DNA of 64,000 nucleotides, from the NCBI RefSeq assembly GCF_000151105.2, contig NC_014804.1:1662567-1726566 (forward strand). The letters are read 5' to 3'. The notes beneath the pieces were generated by a model. The model saw nothing but the letters and a program-made list of their open reading frames with translations. It made no database searches and was not told the DNA's origin. Shown here piece after piece: positions 26,856 through 35,704 of the stretch. The DNA comes from Thermococcus barophilus MP (GTDB lineage: Archaea; Methanobacteriota_B; Thermococci; Thermococcales; Thermococcaceae). A program made the position numbers and the translations under genes. Every line of letters begins with the position of its first letter. Position 1 is the stretch's first letter.

Positions 26856-27884
26856 TTAGCCCCCAACCACCGAGGCCGGGAACTCGAAGAAGTCGTAGGT
26901 GGCGTTGTACCTGAACTTCTCGGGACATTCGGTGTATTTATCCCCGTCCTTCATGAAGCCGTACTTGAGGATCCACCTGAAGACATCCCCCTGCTCGCCC
27001 TTGAGAACCGGAACGGCCGGGTAGAACAGGGGCCTTCCAAACTCGTCCTTCCCGTACTCGGCTATAGCCTTCTGACCCTCGTCGCTGGTGAGCCACTCGG
27101 CCAAGAGCATCGCATCCTTAAAGTCCTTGCCGGGTATCTTCTTCGGGTTGATTATGATTATGGCGTAGACGTTTATGAGCTCCTCCCCCTTGTCAACGAG
27201 GACGTCCAGGTTTATCTTGCCTTCCTTCTGGTACTTGAGGTAGGTTCCTATGTCCGAGATGGTGTATGCCTTCCTCTCGCTCGTGTAGAGGAGCGTGTTG
27301 CCCATTCCGGCACCGGTGGTTCCGAACCAGCTCTCGTTCTTCAGCTCGTTGAAATCGAAGCCAGCGTTCTTCCACAGGGCTATTTCCTTCGTGTTTGTTC
27401 CCGAACCGTCGTCCCTTGAGACCCAGACGATTTTGTCGGGATGGGCCCTGCCGTACTCGACGATCTTCTTGAGCGCCTCGGAAACGCTTAAACCTCTAAT
27501 TCCAGCAGGGTCGTCCTTCGGGCCGACTATCACGAAGAAGTTGTAAGCAAAGACCTTTCTGTTCACCCCGTAGCCCTCCTCCATGAAGGCCTGTTCCTTC
27601 GGGAGTGCATGCACGAGTATGGCATCGCTGGCACCGCTTTTAGCATCGAGAATCGCTCCCCCTGTCCCCTTGGGGATGAAGCGGAGCTCTATGTTGTACT
27701 TCTCCTTGAAAATTGGTGCAACCACGTTCTCAAGGATTCCGGTATCGTAGAGGCTGGTGGTGGTTGAAATCGTAAGAACCTTGGGCTTTGCCGTTGCAAC
27801 CTCATTGCTGTTACCTATACATCCATAAGAAAAGCTGACAAGAATGAGAGCTAACAAAAATCCCAGCTTTAGCCTCTTATTCAT
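26856..27884 (-). CDS. tupA: Tungstate-type ABC transporter substrate-binding lipoprotein
   Basis: 342 residues. The signal peptide ends in a lipobox-like SYGC (about residue 24), so it is probably lipid-anchored outside the membrane. TISTTTSLYDTGILENVVAP is the TupA signature; GTGGAILDAKSGASDAILVH, ysRDDGSGTNTKE and TTGAGMGNTL supply the oxyanion-binding loops. The ATG at 27884 follows GGTGAACATC. A TATA box (tatttataaa, 27914-27923 read leftward) sits about 30 bp upstream. The signal-peptide region is AT-rich, whereas the mature part is GC-rich, a visible mosaic. Thermococcales more often carry WtpA; by its motifs this is the Tup type. Confidence 0.9.
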   Translation of the reverse strand: MNKRLKLGFLLALILVSFSYGCIGNSNEVATAKPKVLTISTTTSLYDTGILENVVAPIFKEKYNIELRFIPKGTGGAILDAKSGASDAILVHALPKEQAFMEEGYGVNRKVFAYNFFVIVGPKDDPAGIRGLSVSEALKKIVEYGRAHPDKIVWVSRDDGSGTNTKEIALWKNAGFDFNELKNESWFGTTGAGMGNTLLYTSERKAYTISDIGTYLKYQKEGKINLDVLVDKGEELINVYAIIIINPKKIPGKDFKDAMLLAEWLTSDEGQKAIAEYGKDEFGRPLFYPAVPVLKGEQGDVFRWILKYGFMKDGDKYTECPEKFRYNATYDFFEFPASVVGG

Positions 27885-27962
27885 GATGTTCACCATTTAT
27901 TCGTGTAGAAACAATATTTATAAACATTTTTGCATATTTTAAATGCTTTCGTTTAACAGATG

Positions 27963-29033
27963 CTACTCAAGTATAGCGATTATTCCCTTCCATTTCTTCC
28001 CAAAGCATTCACTTGCTATGACTTTCTTTCCAGTAATCTTTTCCAAAAGCTTTTTTGCTGAGTCGCACTTTTTAAATCCAGTTGCTATACCCACAGTAAA
28101 TCCTTCAATTTCCTTAATCCCAACTCTCTTCACATTGCTCGGTTCAATCTTCTCTCTAAACTTCCAAAGTATTCTCCTTGGGTCAAGCAAAAGCTCTTGC
28201 TCAATCTCCTCAAGAACATCACTGTATGCCCATTGGAATTCCTCTTCCCTCTTCTCTTCTTTTTCAAATAGGGTGAATTTCCCTGTCTGCCACTCTCTAA
28301 GGAAGTATCTTGCTGTTTCTTCAATGTCAACTTCTCCTCCTTTTCTAAGTAAACCCTTCTTTCTACCGATCGCCTCCAAAATCTGCTCCTCACTTTCAAA
28401 CTCTTGAATGTCATATTTCTCAGTCAAGGCTTCTTTTCTGGTATCAATGATACGTCTAATAAGCTTTAATGCCGGCTTTACCGGGTCTTCAATCTTATCT
28501 GCTGGGAACCCTCCTTTGATTACAAGTTCGTCAAAGTCATCTATCGGTACAACACCGGGAGAGTCTATTAACCATATTTTCTTACTGAGCCTTATAAGCT
28601 GTTTTCCTTTGGTATACCCAGGAATTGGGGCGACTCCAACGGCATGTTTACCTTTAAGGACATTAATTATTGTGCTCTTTCCAACATTTGGATAGCCAAT
28701 TAATGCAACTTTAACTTTTTCTTTTCCTTCATCAAACAGCTCTTTTGCTATCTTTTTGATTTCTCTTCTCAGGATTCCAGTTCCTTTTCGTTCTCTTGCA
28801 CTGATAAAAACCATCGGAACATCGCTCTTTCTCTTATACTCTTCAGCCCATTCTTTAGGAACTAAATCGGCTTTGTTCATAGCTATGAGCAGTTTTTTTC
28901 CGCTTTCCTTCACTAACCTCTCAACCTTTGGGTTTCTCGTTCCAATTGGATCCCTCGCATCAACTACCTCAATTACAATATCAGCCTCGTCTATCACTTC
29001 TCTCACTATTCTCCATGCTTTTTTCTGCTTCAT
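27963..29033 (-). CDS. Circularly permuted GTPase (YlqF/YawG family)
   Basis: A 356-residue GTPase with permuted motif order: G4 NKADL and G5 ISARERKG come before G1 GYPNVGKST, then G2/G3 (DSPGV). Family members act in large-subunit ribosome biogenesis. The N-terminal DEADIVIEVVDARDPIGTRN is characteristic. The C-terminal about 120 residues are charged, with a final domain (GIKEIEGFTVGIATGFKKCD) that may be an RNA- or protein-binding module. ATG 29033 follows GGTGGTGAAAG. The first 53 bp overlap the preceding gene. Confidence 0.92.
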   Translation of the reverse strand: MKQKKAWRIVREVIDEADIVIEVVDARDPIGTRNPKVERLVKESGKKLLIAMNKADLVPKEWAEEYKRKSDVPMVFISARERKGTGILRREIKKIAKELFDEGKEKVKVALIGYPNVGKSTIINVLKGKHAVGVAPIPGYTKGKQLIRLSKKIWLIDSPGVVPIDDFDELVIKGGFPADKIEDPVKPALKLIRRIIDTRKEALTEKYDIQEFESEEQILEAIGRKKGLLRKGGEVDIEETARYFLREWQTGKFTLFEKEEKREEEFQWAYSDVLEEIEQELLLDPRRILWKFREKIEPSNVKRVGIKEIEGFTVGIATGFKKCDSAKKLLEKITGKKVIASECFGKKWKGIIAILE

Positions 29034-29322
29034 CTTTCACCACCGTTATCTCGAAAATTACAGTTCCACCCTCAGTATAGGGAGGTCCAGGATCGAGACA
29101 CTGCACATAGGCTTTGCCTCCTTTTCCCAGTCCAAGTTCACTTGGTTTAATACCTTTTCTCAGTGCCACGATATAAGGCATTAGGGAGGCGAATGCGTGA
29201 GTGCATACTGCATCTGTTTCTTTTAGGTTTATCTGTGGTCCTTCAATAACTATTCTGTCACCTACTTTAAACACTGGACATTTTCCTCTAATTTCTATGA
29301 CATTTATAATCAGTTTCCCCAT
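28981..29322 (-). CDS. TIGR04076 family protein
   Basis: A small 113-residue protein. IRGKCPVFKVGDRIVIEGP and AVCTHAFASLMPYIVALRKG, with conserved cysteines in GKCP, VCTH and VQCLDPGPPYTEGG, match the TIGR04076 family (unknown function, possibly metal-binding). ATG 29322 follows GGTGGTATC. The last about 20 residues (AEKSMENSERSDRRG) are encoded in the region shared with the GTPase start and look like an unselected extension. Confidence 0.85.
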   Translation of the reverse strand: MGKLIINVIEIRGKCPVFKVGDRIVIEGPQINLKETDAVCTHAFASLMPYIVALRKGIKPSELGLGKGGKAYVQCLDPGPPYTEGGTVIFEITVVKDEAEKSMENSERSDRRG

Positions 29323-29408
29323 GATACCACCGAAATGTAAATAAGGCTTTAAGTTCAAAAGATTAATTCAGATGTGGATGGCCGACTGTAATTTTAACGA
29401 TAATTCTC

Positions 29409-30839
29409 ATGGTGGTGCTCAAGGTGTCAGAGGATATTGAAGCGAAAATTAGAAGGTTGAGAGAGTTGGGAAAGGCAACTGCCGAGCAAGAAGCCAGACC
29501 TCCCAAGCCCGCTGTGACAAGACCTCCGAGAAGAGTTTCTAAAATTGGAAGTCTTAGAGAAAGGGAAAGAAAAAGAAGAATTATAATAGGAGCTGCAATC
29601 GTGATTATAATACTCTTGGCGATTTCATTTGCCGCTTATACTTATTACCAGAATAGAACCCTCAGGGAGTTAGAGAAAGCGAAACAGCAAAAAATTGCTG
29701 AGGTCAATAGGTATTTTACAGGGGAACTTGCCAATGATACTGCCAAATTTGAGCTGATCAAACAAATTCAAGCTGCTAAAAGTATTGAGGAGCTTAACAA
29801 GATTGATGTGAAGAAAGTCTATGAGGAACGTTTGGCTGAGTTGCAAAGAAGAAAAGAGGAAGAAGCTAAGAAAAAAGCTCTTGAAGAGCTAAACAAAGCC
29901 AAAGCTCAGCAAATATCTGCAATTGAGCAAGCATTTGAACCGTTGTTGGCTCAGCCTCTTCCGGAAGACTTGAAAAATAAGGCAATTAAGAAATTAAATC
30001 AACTTAAACAGGAAGTTGAGAATGCTCAAAGTAAGGAACAAGTTCTCGCCGTTGATCCCACACCGTATCTGATGGATTTATGGAAAGAATACTATTATTA
30101 CTTAATTGATTCTATTCCAACTCAAAAGGTAATTCTAAAGAAGGGTGAGGAGAAGAGAATATATACAAAAATTGAAGCCAAATACGTAATCAGTAAAATA
30201 ACAGATCTTGGGGAGCTCCTTCAATATACAATTGAAAAAGCGGAAATGGTGCAAATTGCCCTTGTGTTAACAAGAGACAGGATAAATGGGGCATTTCTTT
30301 CACCGGGTGATAAGATCAAAATTTATGCTAAAAATGGTACAAAAGGCCAATACATCAAAATCGCAGATGAAGGGTATGTTGATTTGGTGCTTCTCCCTAC
30401 GACAGCAGGTCAAATTTCACTGAGCGAATCTCAGAGTGAGGGAAGTACGGTTTCGACGTCATCAACCACATCCTATTCAGAATCACACTCAACAAGCTAT
30501 ACTCCCGGAGATACTACAATAACAAATGCTCAAAATGCAAATAACCAATATTCTACAACTCAATCAAGCAGTGACAGCTCAAGTGCATATTACAATTATA
30601 ATGTCAACTTGGCTGAAGTTCTGAAGGCAATTGCAGCTGGAAAAATCGAAGCTCCAGAGGATGTTAAAGAACAGCTCTCACAGTATGGATGGAAAATTAT
30701 TGATCTCGAAAAAGATTCAGGCATGCTTGTGCTCGATCCCACGGCCAGATTTCTTGTAATAATCGAAGTTCCGGCCGAATTTGTTACGGACATATTAAAC
30801 CATAAGGACATGATCTATATTGCAAAAATCACGGGGTGA
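29409..30839 (+). CDS. DUF515 family membrane protein of a pilus-type operon
   Basis: 476 residues, matching my recollection of the archaeal DUF515 family. A basic cytoplasmic N-terminus (1-57, with PPKPAVTRPPRRVSK) is followed by one membrane helix (about 58-80, RIIIGAAIVIIILLAISFAA), a coiled coil (about 84-215), and a globular domain. A Ser/Thr/Asn-rich linker (about 336-397) follows, then a conserved C-terminal domain (VLKAIAAGKIEAPEDVKEQL). The topology suggests a bitopic scaffold that could link an extracellular structure to the membrane. It is the first gene of the operon with a secretion ATPase and two platform proteins. The start among ATG 29409 and GTG 29412/29415 is uncertain. Confidence 0.8.
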   Translation: MVVLKVSEDIEAKIRRLRELGKATAEQEARPPKPAVTRPPRRVSKIGSLRERERKRRIIIGAAIVIIILLAISFAAYTYYQNRTLRELEKAKQQKIAEVNRYFTGELANDTAKFELIKQIQAAKSIEELNKIDVKKVYEERLAELQRRKEEEAKKKALEELNKAKAQQISAIEQAFEPLLAQPLPEDLKNKAIKKLNQLKQEVENAQSKEQVLAVDPTPYLMDLWKEYYYYLIDSIPTQKVILKKGEEKRIYTKIEAKYVISKITDLGELLQYTIEKAEMVQIALVLTRDRINGAFLSPGDKIKIYAKNGTKGQYIKIADEGYVDLVLLPTTAGQISLSESQSEGSTVSTSSTTSYSESHSTSYTPGDTTITNAQNANNQYSTTQSSSDSSSAYYNYNVNLAEVLKAIAAGKIEAPEDVKEQLSQYGWKIIDLEKDSGMLVLDPTARFLVIIEVPAEFVTDILNHKDMIYIAKITG

Positions 30840-30845
30840 CAGACA

Positions 30846-31886
30846 ATGAAAAGGTCTCTCCTTTCATTTTTCCTTGTTTTTTGGCTATTTGGAGCATTCT
30901 TAAATGCCTCTGTAACTGGTGAGGACTATCCTCTTCCTGGAGGGGATTACAATAATATTGGGATTAAGGCAAGTCTTTATATTGATCTAAACATAACATT
31001 GATTAATACTGCCCCATTTCCAAAATTTGTAATCGTTAACCCATATTACAATTACATAATATATAGAGAGAATGGGGAAGTTTTAAGGGAAATTGGAAAT
31101 GTGTCTTATATAACACCTGCTTTGAACACTCTCAACTACCTTCCAGGCTTCTGGGTCAATCCGTATGAGACTCTGAAAGTTGAAGTAATGGTTAGAGATG
31201 ATAACGTTATTGATCTACCATTAAAAGAGTACAAATCCGCATTTCCACACAGCATAACTATTGTTTATCCAAACACGACTTCTGTGGTGTATTATGTTAA
31301 GACAGAGAAAGATGTGCAAAACTTTTTTTATGGTACTGTATACCCCCAACTGTTATTAACTCCTCGCTACTATTTCGATGTCCAAACTTCTTTCTTTGGA
31401 AGAGACGGGGATATTAAAATACTAAAATATGATGGGGAAGTAACTTTGGTTCTCCAGAATATTCCCAACAAGTATGGACTATTCAGGACATTATTTGCCG
31501 TTGGATTGCCGGCTGTTTTTGAGAATGCCAATCATTATGGATTTACTCCGGAATACACCATGAGGTACAGTGAGTATGTTTCTGAATTTCTACCAAGCTT
31601 TTTAGGAGTGAAAGAGGAACCTAAAACACAAAATGTCTCCAAAAAAGAATTTAATTTATACCCTCTATCAAACAAGCTTTTGAGTGGGAAAAAGATTGAA
31701 AACATAAAGCAACCAAAAACTAAATTGGAGAGCTTTGATTACCCTGTATGGATTGTGTGGCTTGGAAGTAGTCCCCTTGAAATAAAATATCACGTATCTT
31801 GGAACAATGATGAAAAGGTGAATGCAATTGAAAGACAAAAAGAGAAAGCACTCTGGTTTGTCTTGGATAGAAGAAATCCTGAGTAA
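30846..31886 (+). CDS. Secreted protein of the pilus-type operon
   Basis: 346 residues with a cleavable-looking signal peptide (MKRSLLSFFLVFWLFGAFLN) and a beta-rich, Tyr/Asn-rich body (VNPYYNYIIYRENGEVLREI). No C-terminal anchor is obvious; the tail becomes charged (NAIERQKEKALWFVLDRRNP). I do not recognise a family. It begins 6 bp after the DUF515 gene and overlaps the ATPase gene by up to 65 bp, so all are translated as a unit. It is likely an extracytoplasmic component or surface subunit of the assembly system (inference). Confidence 0.75.
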   Translation: MKRSLLSFFLVFWLFGAFLNASVTGEDYPLPGGDYNNIGIKASLYIDLNITLINTAPFPKFVIVNPYYNYIIYRENGEVLREIGNVSYITPALNTLNYLPGFWVNPYETLKVEVMVRDDNVIDLPLKEYKSAFPHSITIVYPNTTSVVYYVKTEKDVQNFFYGTVYPQLLLTPRYYFDVQTSFFGRDGDIKILKYDGEVTLVLQNIPNKYGLFRTLFAVGLPAVFENANHYGFTPEYTMRYSEYVSEFLPSFLGVKEEPKTQNVSKKEFNLYPLSNKLLSGKKIENIKQPKTKLESFDYPVWIVWLGSSPLEIKYHVSWNNDEKVNAIERQKEKALWFVLDRRNPE

Positions 31887-33717
31887 AGATGCCGCTCCTT
31901 TAGAGAATATTTTGGGAGAGACAGACAAAAAGAAGGAAGATAAATCCCGGGGAGCGGCGTTCCCATTTGGAAGTGGAGGAGGGTTAGACAGCATTCTATC
32001 TGAGAACTCCACAAAAGAAGAAAAAACAAAATCTCCATTTCCATTTTTGAAAGAAGAAAAAAGTGGGGTTAAATTGGAGGATATTCTTGGAGTTCCCGAA
32101 AAGAAGCCTGTGGAACAGACATTTCCAAAGGAGGGGAGGAAAGAAACGCCCTTAACACTTCAGGATATTTTAGGAGCGCCCCACAAGAGAGGTGTAATTC
32201 CTCCTTATGTTGGAGAGGTTAAAGTCCTGGATGCATATGGGAATGTGCGCATTCTCAAAGTTAAAGGGGAGCCAGTACCGATATATGAACTAAGGCTTCC
32301 TGAGCTTAGTAAAGATGAAGAGAAACTTCTCAAGATGGTGAGAGATAGAGCAGTTGTTGAGATTCAAATTGATCCGGAGAGCATACCAGACATAGAAGAG
32401 AGACGGAGAATTTTCCTTAAAGCCGTAAAAAATATGGTAAGGGAGATGGCTCCCACTTTATCTGAGGGGAGAATAGAGATCCTTACTGAGCTTGTTGTTC
32501 AAAATATGATAGGGTATGGCAGACTTGACCCATTGGTGAGAGATGATAATCTTGAAGAAATAATGGTTATTGGAACCAACAAGCCGGTCTATGTGTGGCA
32601 CAGAAGGTTTAACATGTGTAAAACTAATATTGTATTTAAGGATGATAGGGAGATTTTAAACATAATTGAGCGTATCGCAAGGGAAGTTGGAAGAAGGATT
32701 GATCAGCAAAGTCCGCTTTTAGATGCCCGTTTGCCTGATGGAAGCAGAGTAAATGCTACTATTCCACCGATCAGCTTAGATGGCCCAACAATTACAATTA
32801 GAAAGTTTAAAAAGGATCCACTGACGATAATTGACCTTATAAAGTATGGTACACTTAATACTGAGGTTGCAGCTTTGCTTTGGATATTTGTCGATGGATT
32901 GGGCATTAAGCCCGCAAATATCCTTGTCGCTGGTGGAACTGGTTCGGGTAAAACAACAACGCTGAATTCTCTTGCAATGTTTATTCCACCGAGTGAAAGA
33001 GTCATCTCCATTGAAGACACTGCTGAACTTCAGTTGCCGATAGAACATTGGGTCAGATTGGAAACAAGACCCCCAAATGTTGAGGGAAAAGGAGAAATTA
33101 CGATGGATGATCTCGTTAAGAACACGTTGCGTATGAGACCTGATAGAATCATAGTTGGTGAGGTCAGAGGGCCAGAGGCAAGAACGATGTTTACAGCCAT
33201 GAACACAGGGCATGATGGTTGTATGGGCACAATTCACTCCAACTCAGCAAGAGAAACAATTGTTAGGCTTGAGAGTCCACCAATGAACGTTCCAAGAATT
33301 ATGATACCTGCTTTGGATATTATCATCATGCAAATCAGGTACCATAGTAGAAAAAAGGGAACAATAAGAAGAATCACAGAAATCGCTGAAGTCTCGGGAA
33401 TTGAGGGTGAGAGTATTCAGTTGAACAAGTTGTACAAGTACGATCCGGCTAAGGATGAACTTGTTGCAACGGGAGTTCCAAGCAGGTTTATGAATATTTT
33501 AGCTCAGCACACCGGACTAAGCCTCACTGAGCTTGAAATTGAAAAAGAGAAGAGAAAACTCGTGCTGGAGTGGATGATAGAGAGAGGAATAAGAGGTATT
33601 GAGGAAGTCGGACACTATATAAGACAGTTCTACATAGACTCAGAAGATCTTCTTAAGAGAATTGAGAGAGAAAGTACATCTGCTGAACTTGCAAAGAAAG
33701 TTAAGAGCTTTATTTAA
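31828..33717 (+). CDS. Type II/IV secretion system ATPase (TadA/PilB-like)
   Basis: A hexameric assembly ATPase powering a type IV pilus-like machine. The core (about 190-560) has the Walker A AGGTGSGKTTT (about 367-377), Asp box SIEDTAEL, Walker B DRIIVGEVRG and His box GTIHSN. The first about 125 residues are low-complexity and carry five L-x-x-I-L-(G/S) segments (WIEEILSKD, LENILGETD, LDSILSEN, LEDILGVPE, LQDILGAPH). I prefer TTG 31828, six bases after AGGTGA; ATG 31822 touches that signal. Followed by two TadB/C-type membrane proteins. Confidence 0.92.
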   Translation: MKDKKRKHSGLSWIEEILSKDAAPLENILGETDKKKEDKSRGAAFPFGSGGGLDSILSENSTKEEKTKSPFPFLKEEKSGVKLEDILGVPEKKPVEQTFPKEGRKETPLTLQDILGAPHKRGVIPPYVGEVKVLDAYGNVRILKVKGEPVPIYELRLPELSKDEEKLLKMVRDRAVVEIQIDPESIPDIEERRRIFLKAVKNMVREMAPTLSEGRIEILTELVVQNMIGYGRLDPLVRDDNLEEIMVIGTNKPVYVWHRRFNMCKTNIVFKDDREILNIIERIAREVGRRIDQQSPLLDARLPDGSRVNATIPPISLDGPTITIRKFKKDPLTIIDLIKYGTLNTEVAALLWIFVDGLGIKPANILVAGGTGSGKTTTLNSLAMFIPPSERVISIEDTAELQLPIEHWVRLETRPPNVEGKGEITMDDLVKNTLRMRPDRIIVGEVRGPEARTMFTAMNTGHDGCMGTIHSNSARETIVRLESPPMNVPRIMIPALDIIIMQIRYHSRKKGTIRRITEIAEVSGIEGESIQLNKLYKYDPAKDELVATGVPSRFMNILAQHTGLSLTELEIEKEKRKLVLEWMIERGIRGIEEVGHYIRQFYIDSEDLLKRIERESTSAELAKKVKSFI

Positions 33718-33728
33718 GGTGGTGTCTG

Positions 33729-34790
33729 TTGGGAATTGGTAAAAAAATAACTGATATCTTCGAGAAAATTGGCGAAAAAACTCTGGAACTTAGTGAGAAG
33801 CCCATTAGACGAATTCCTCAAGGAAAAAGCATTCAAGAGAGGCTTCAGGTACTCAAGAAAATGCAGGAGGAAGTCGAAACAGAAAGAAAGGAAGAGAGGG
33901 AAAAAGAAATTGAGGAGCTTGTAGAATGGAGAGAGAAAGAACTTCAAAAGCCTTTTTCTGAAAGAATTGCAGAAGCAGTATTAAAGTATTTCAGTGGTCC
34001 AGTTAGATCCTTGACAAAGTCGTTAAAGGGATTGGAGTATGACCTGTATAGGGCCAATATTAGAATGAGTAAGGACAAATATGTGGCATTGATGATTGGA
34101 GTTAGCATCATTTCAAGTATTTTTACATTCTTAGTTGGAGTTCTCCTCATGCTCCCCGTGGATGTTTCGGTGTTATTAGCACTTCTTGGATTCATTGGTG
34201 GATTCCTCTATATGAGGAATTACCCCAGAATTGTGTGGAAACACAGGGTTGCAGAGGTAGAAAGAGCAATGCCTTATGTTCTTAGGCATTTAGCATCTTT
34301 ATTAAGTGCTGGTGTCGGTATTGCAGAGGCAATATTATCGGTTGCAAATTCGGATTATGGCGTGATTTCGGAGGAATTCGAACTTATAATCAGAGATATG
34401 CGTGGTGGTGCATCCTTTGAGGAGGCTTTGACAAGATTTGAAGAGAGAATGGCATCAGAAAATGTGAGCAGAGTTGTGAAGCAAATGCTGAGGGCAGTAA
34501 AATTTGGAGGGAATTTATCGGGAATACTCTACAAGCTGGCTGAGGACTTTTCATTTGAGTACAGAATGAGGCTTGTGGAGTATGTTCAAAAAGTCAATGG
34601 GTTAGCATTCGTTTACATGTTTATAAGCGTCGTCATGCCCACAATGCTTGTGGTCGCCGTATTGGCGGCATCAATAATGAATAAAAGATTGATTATGCCC
34701 ATTCAAGGATTGGCAGTGGTACTGCTTTTTGGCTTTCCAGCAATGGCATTTCTGATGGTTGTGATGATAAAACGCAGTGAGCCGAGGTGA
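33729..34790 (+). CDS. TadB/TadC-type pilus platform membrane protein 1
   Basis: 353 residues. The N-terminal about 90 residues are a charged coiled coil (QEEVETERKEEREKEIEELV). Membrane helices are at about 118-140 (ALMIGVSIISSIFTFLVGVL), 145-160, and two near the C-terminus, with a cytoplasmic T2SSF domain between (VAEVERAMPYVLRHLASLLS, GVGIAEAILSV). The start is TTG 33729 after AGGTGG. Together with the next gene it forms the usual pair of archaeal platform proteins (FlaJ/TadB-TadC type) that dock on the ATPase. Confidence 0.88.
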   Translation: MGIGKKITDIFEKIGEKTLELSEKPIRRIPQGKSIQERLQVLKKMQEEVETERKEEREKEIEELVEWREKELQKPFSERIAEAVLKYFSGPVRSLTKSLKGLEYDLYRANIRMSKDKYVALMIGVSIISSIFTFLVGVLLMLPVDVSVLLALLGFIGGFLYMRNYPRIVWKHRVAEVERAMPYVLRHLASLLSAGVGIAEAILSVANSDYGVISEEFELIIRDMRGGASFEEALTRFEERMASENVSRVVKQMLRAVKFGGNLSGILYKLAEDFSFEYRMRLVEYVQKVNGLAFVYMFISVVMPTMLVVAVLAASIMNKRLIMPIQGLAVVLLFGFPAMAFLMVVMIKRSEPR

Positions 34791-34795
34791 GTAAA

Positions 34796-35704
34796 ATGGT
34801 CAGAGTTCAAATTACCCCTTATCTTGTTAAAATTACAGAAAAAGTTATCCCCAAGAAGCTCTTAAAAAAATATGACTTGCTTTTGTATTCTGCGGGAATA
34901 GCTTTTAGAGCAAGTGAATATCTGTTGATGTCGTTCCTTATATCTATAATTATCGGGACAGTATTGTCAATGCTTAACTCCATTTATGGGGTTGTAGCTT
35001 TTATTGTAACGCTGATTAGCACAATTTGGGTATATCCCTATTGGAGAATCGTCAAAAGGATTGAGGACATGGAGCAGATGCTTCCTGATGCTTTCTTCTA
35101 TTTAGCAAGTTCTCTTAGAGCTGGCATCTCATTCTCAGAAGCATTGGAAGAGCTCACTACAGCAAAGTTCGGAGCATTAACTGAAGAGTTTAGAAAAACA
35201 GTTGCAGAAATCAAAAAAGGCAGACCAACTGTGGAAGCATTAAAAGCGTTTGCCCTAAGGAACAAAAAATCTCCAGTGATATACAGGTCAATGATGATTA
35301 TAATTGAAGCACTCGAAAGGGGTGCACCAATGGCTGATGTTCTCGTTTCAGTTGGTAATGACGTTCGTGAAATTTTAAGAATCAAAAAGGAGAGAAAAGC
35401 TTCAACTGGAATGCAGACAATGTTCTTCATAATCGCGAGTGGCTTCGTGGGTCCATTGATTCTTGGAGTTGTGTCCCAGGTGATTGCTGGATTGAGCGGT
35501 GTTGGGGGCTCAGTAATCCTGCCAATCTCATCTATAAAAAACATACTTTTGATATTTGTTGCTTTGCAAGCAATAATCTCGGGGATAGGAATTGGAGTAA
35601 TAAGGGAAGGAAAGTTTTTGGGAGGCTTAAAATACAGTGCAGTGCTGGCAGTTGTGGGAGTTATAGTGTTTAACCTTGCTGGCTCTATAAATCTGGGTAT
35701 TTAG
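34796..35704 (+). CDS. TadB/TadC-type pilus platform membrane protein 2
   Basis: 302 residues with T2SSF motif segments (EDMEQMLPDAFFYLASSLRA, GISFSEALEEL) and helices at about 35-75 and three near the C-terminus. ATG 34796 follows GAGGTGAG; GTG 34787 overlaps the upstream TGA. It is paralogous to the preceding gene. No prepilin gene or prepilin peptidase follows; the convergent FKBP gene ends the operon. Confidence 0.87.
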   Translation: MVRVQITPYLVKITEKVIPKKLLKKYDLLLYSAGIAFRASEYLLMSFLISIIIGTVLSMLNSIYGVVAFIVTLISTIWVYPYWRIVKRIEDMEQMLPDAFFYLASSLRAGISFSEALEELTTAKFGALTEEFRKTVAEIKKGRPTVEALKAFALRNKKSPVIYRSMMIIIEALERGAPMADVLVSVGNDVREILRIKKERKASTGMQTMFFIIASGFVGPLILGVVSQVIAGLSGVGGSVILPISSIKNILLIFVALQAIISGIGIGVIREGKFLGGLKYSAVLAVVGVIVFNLAGSINLGI

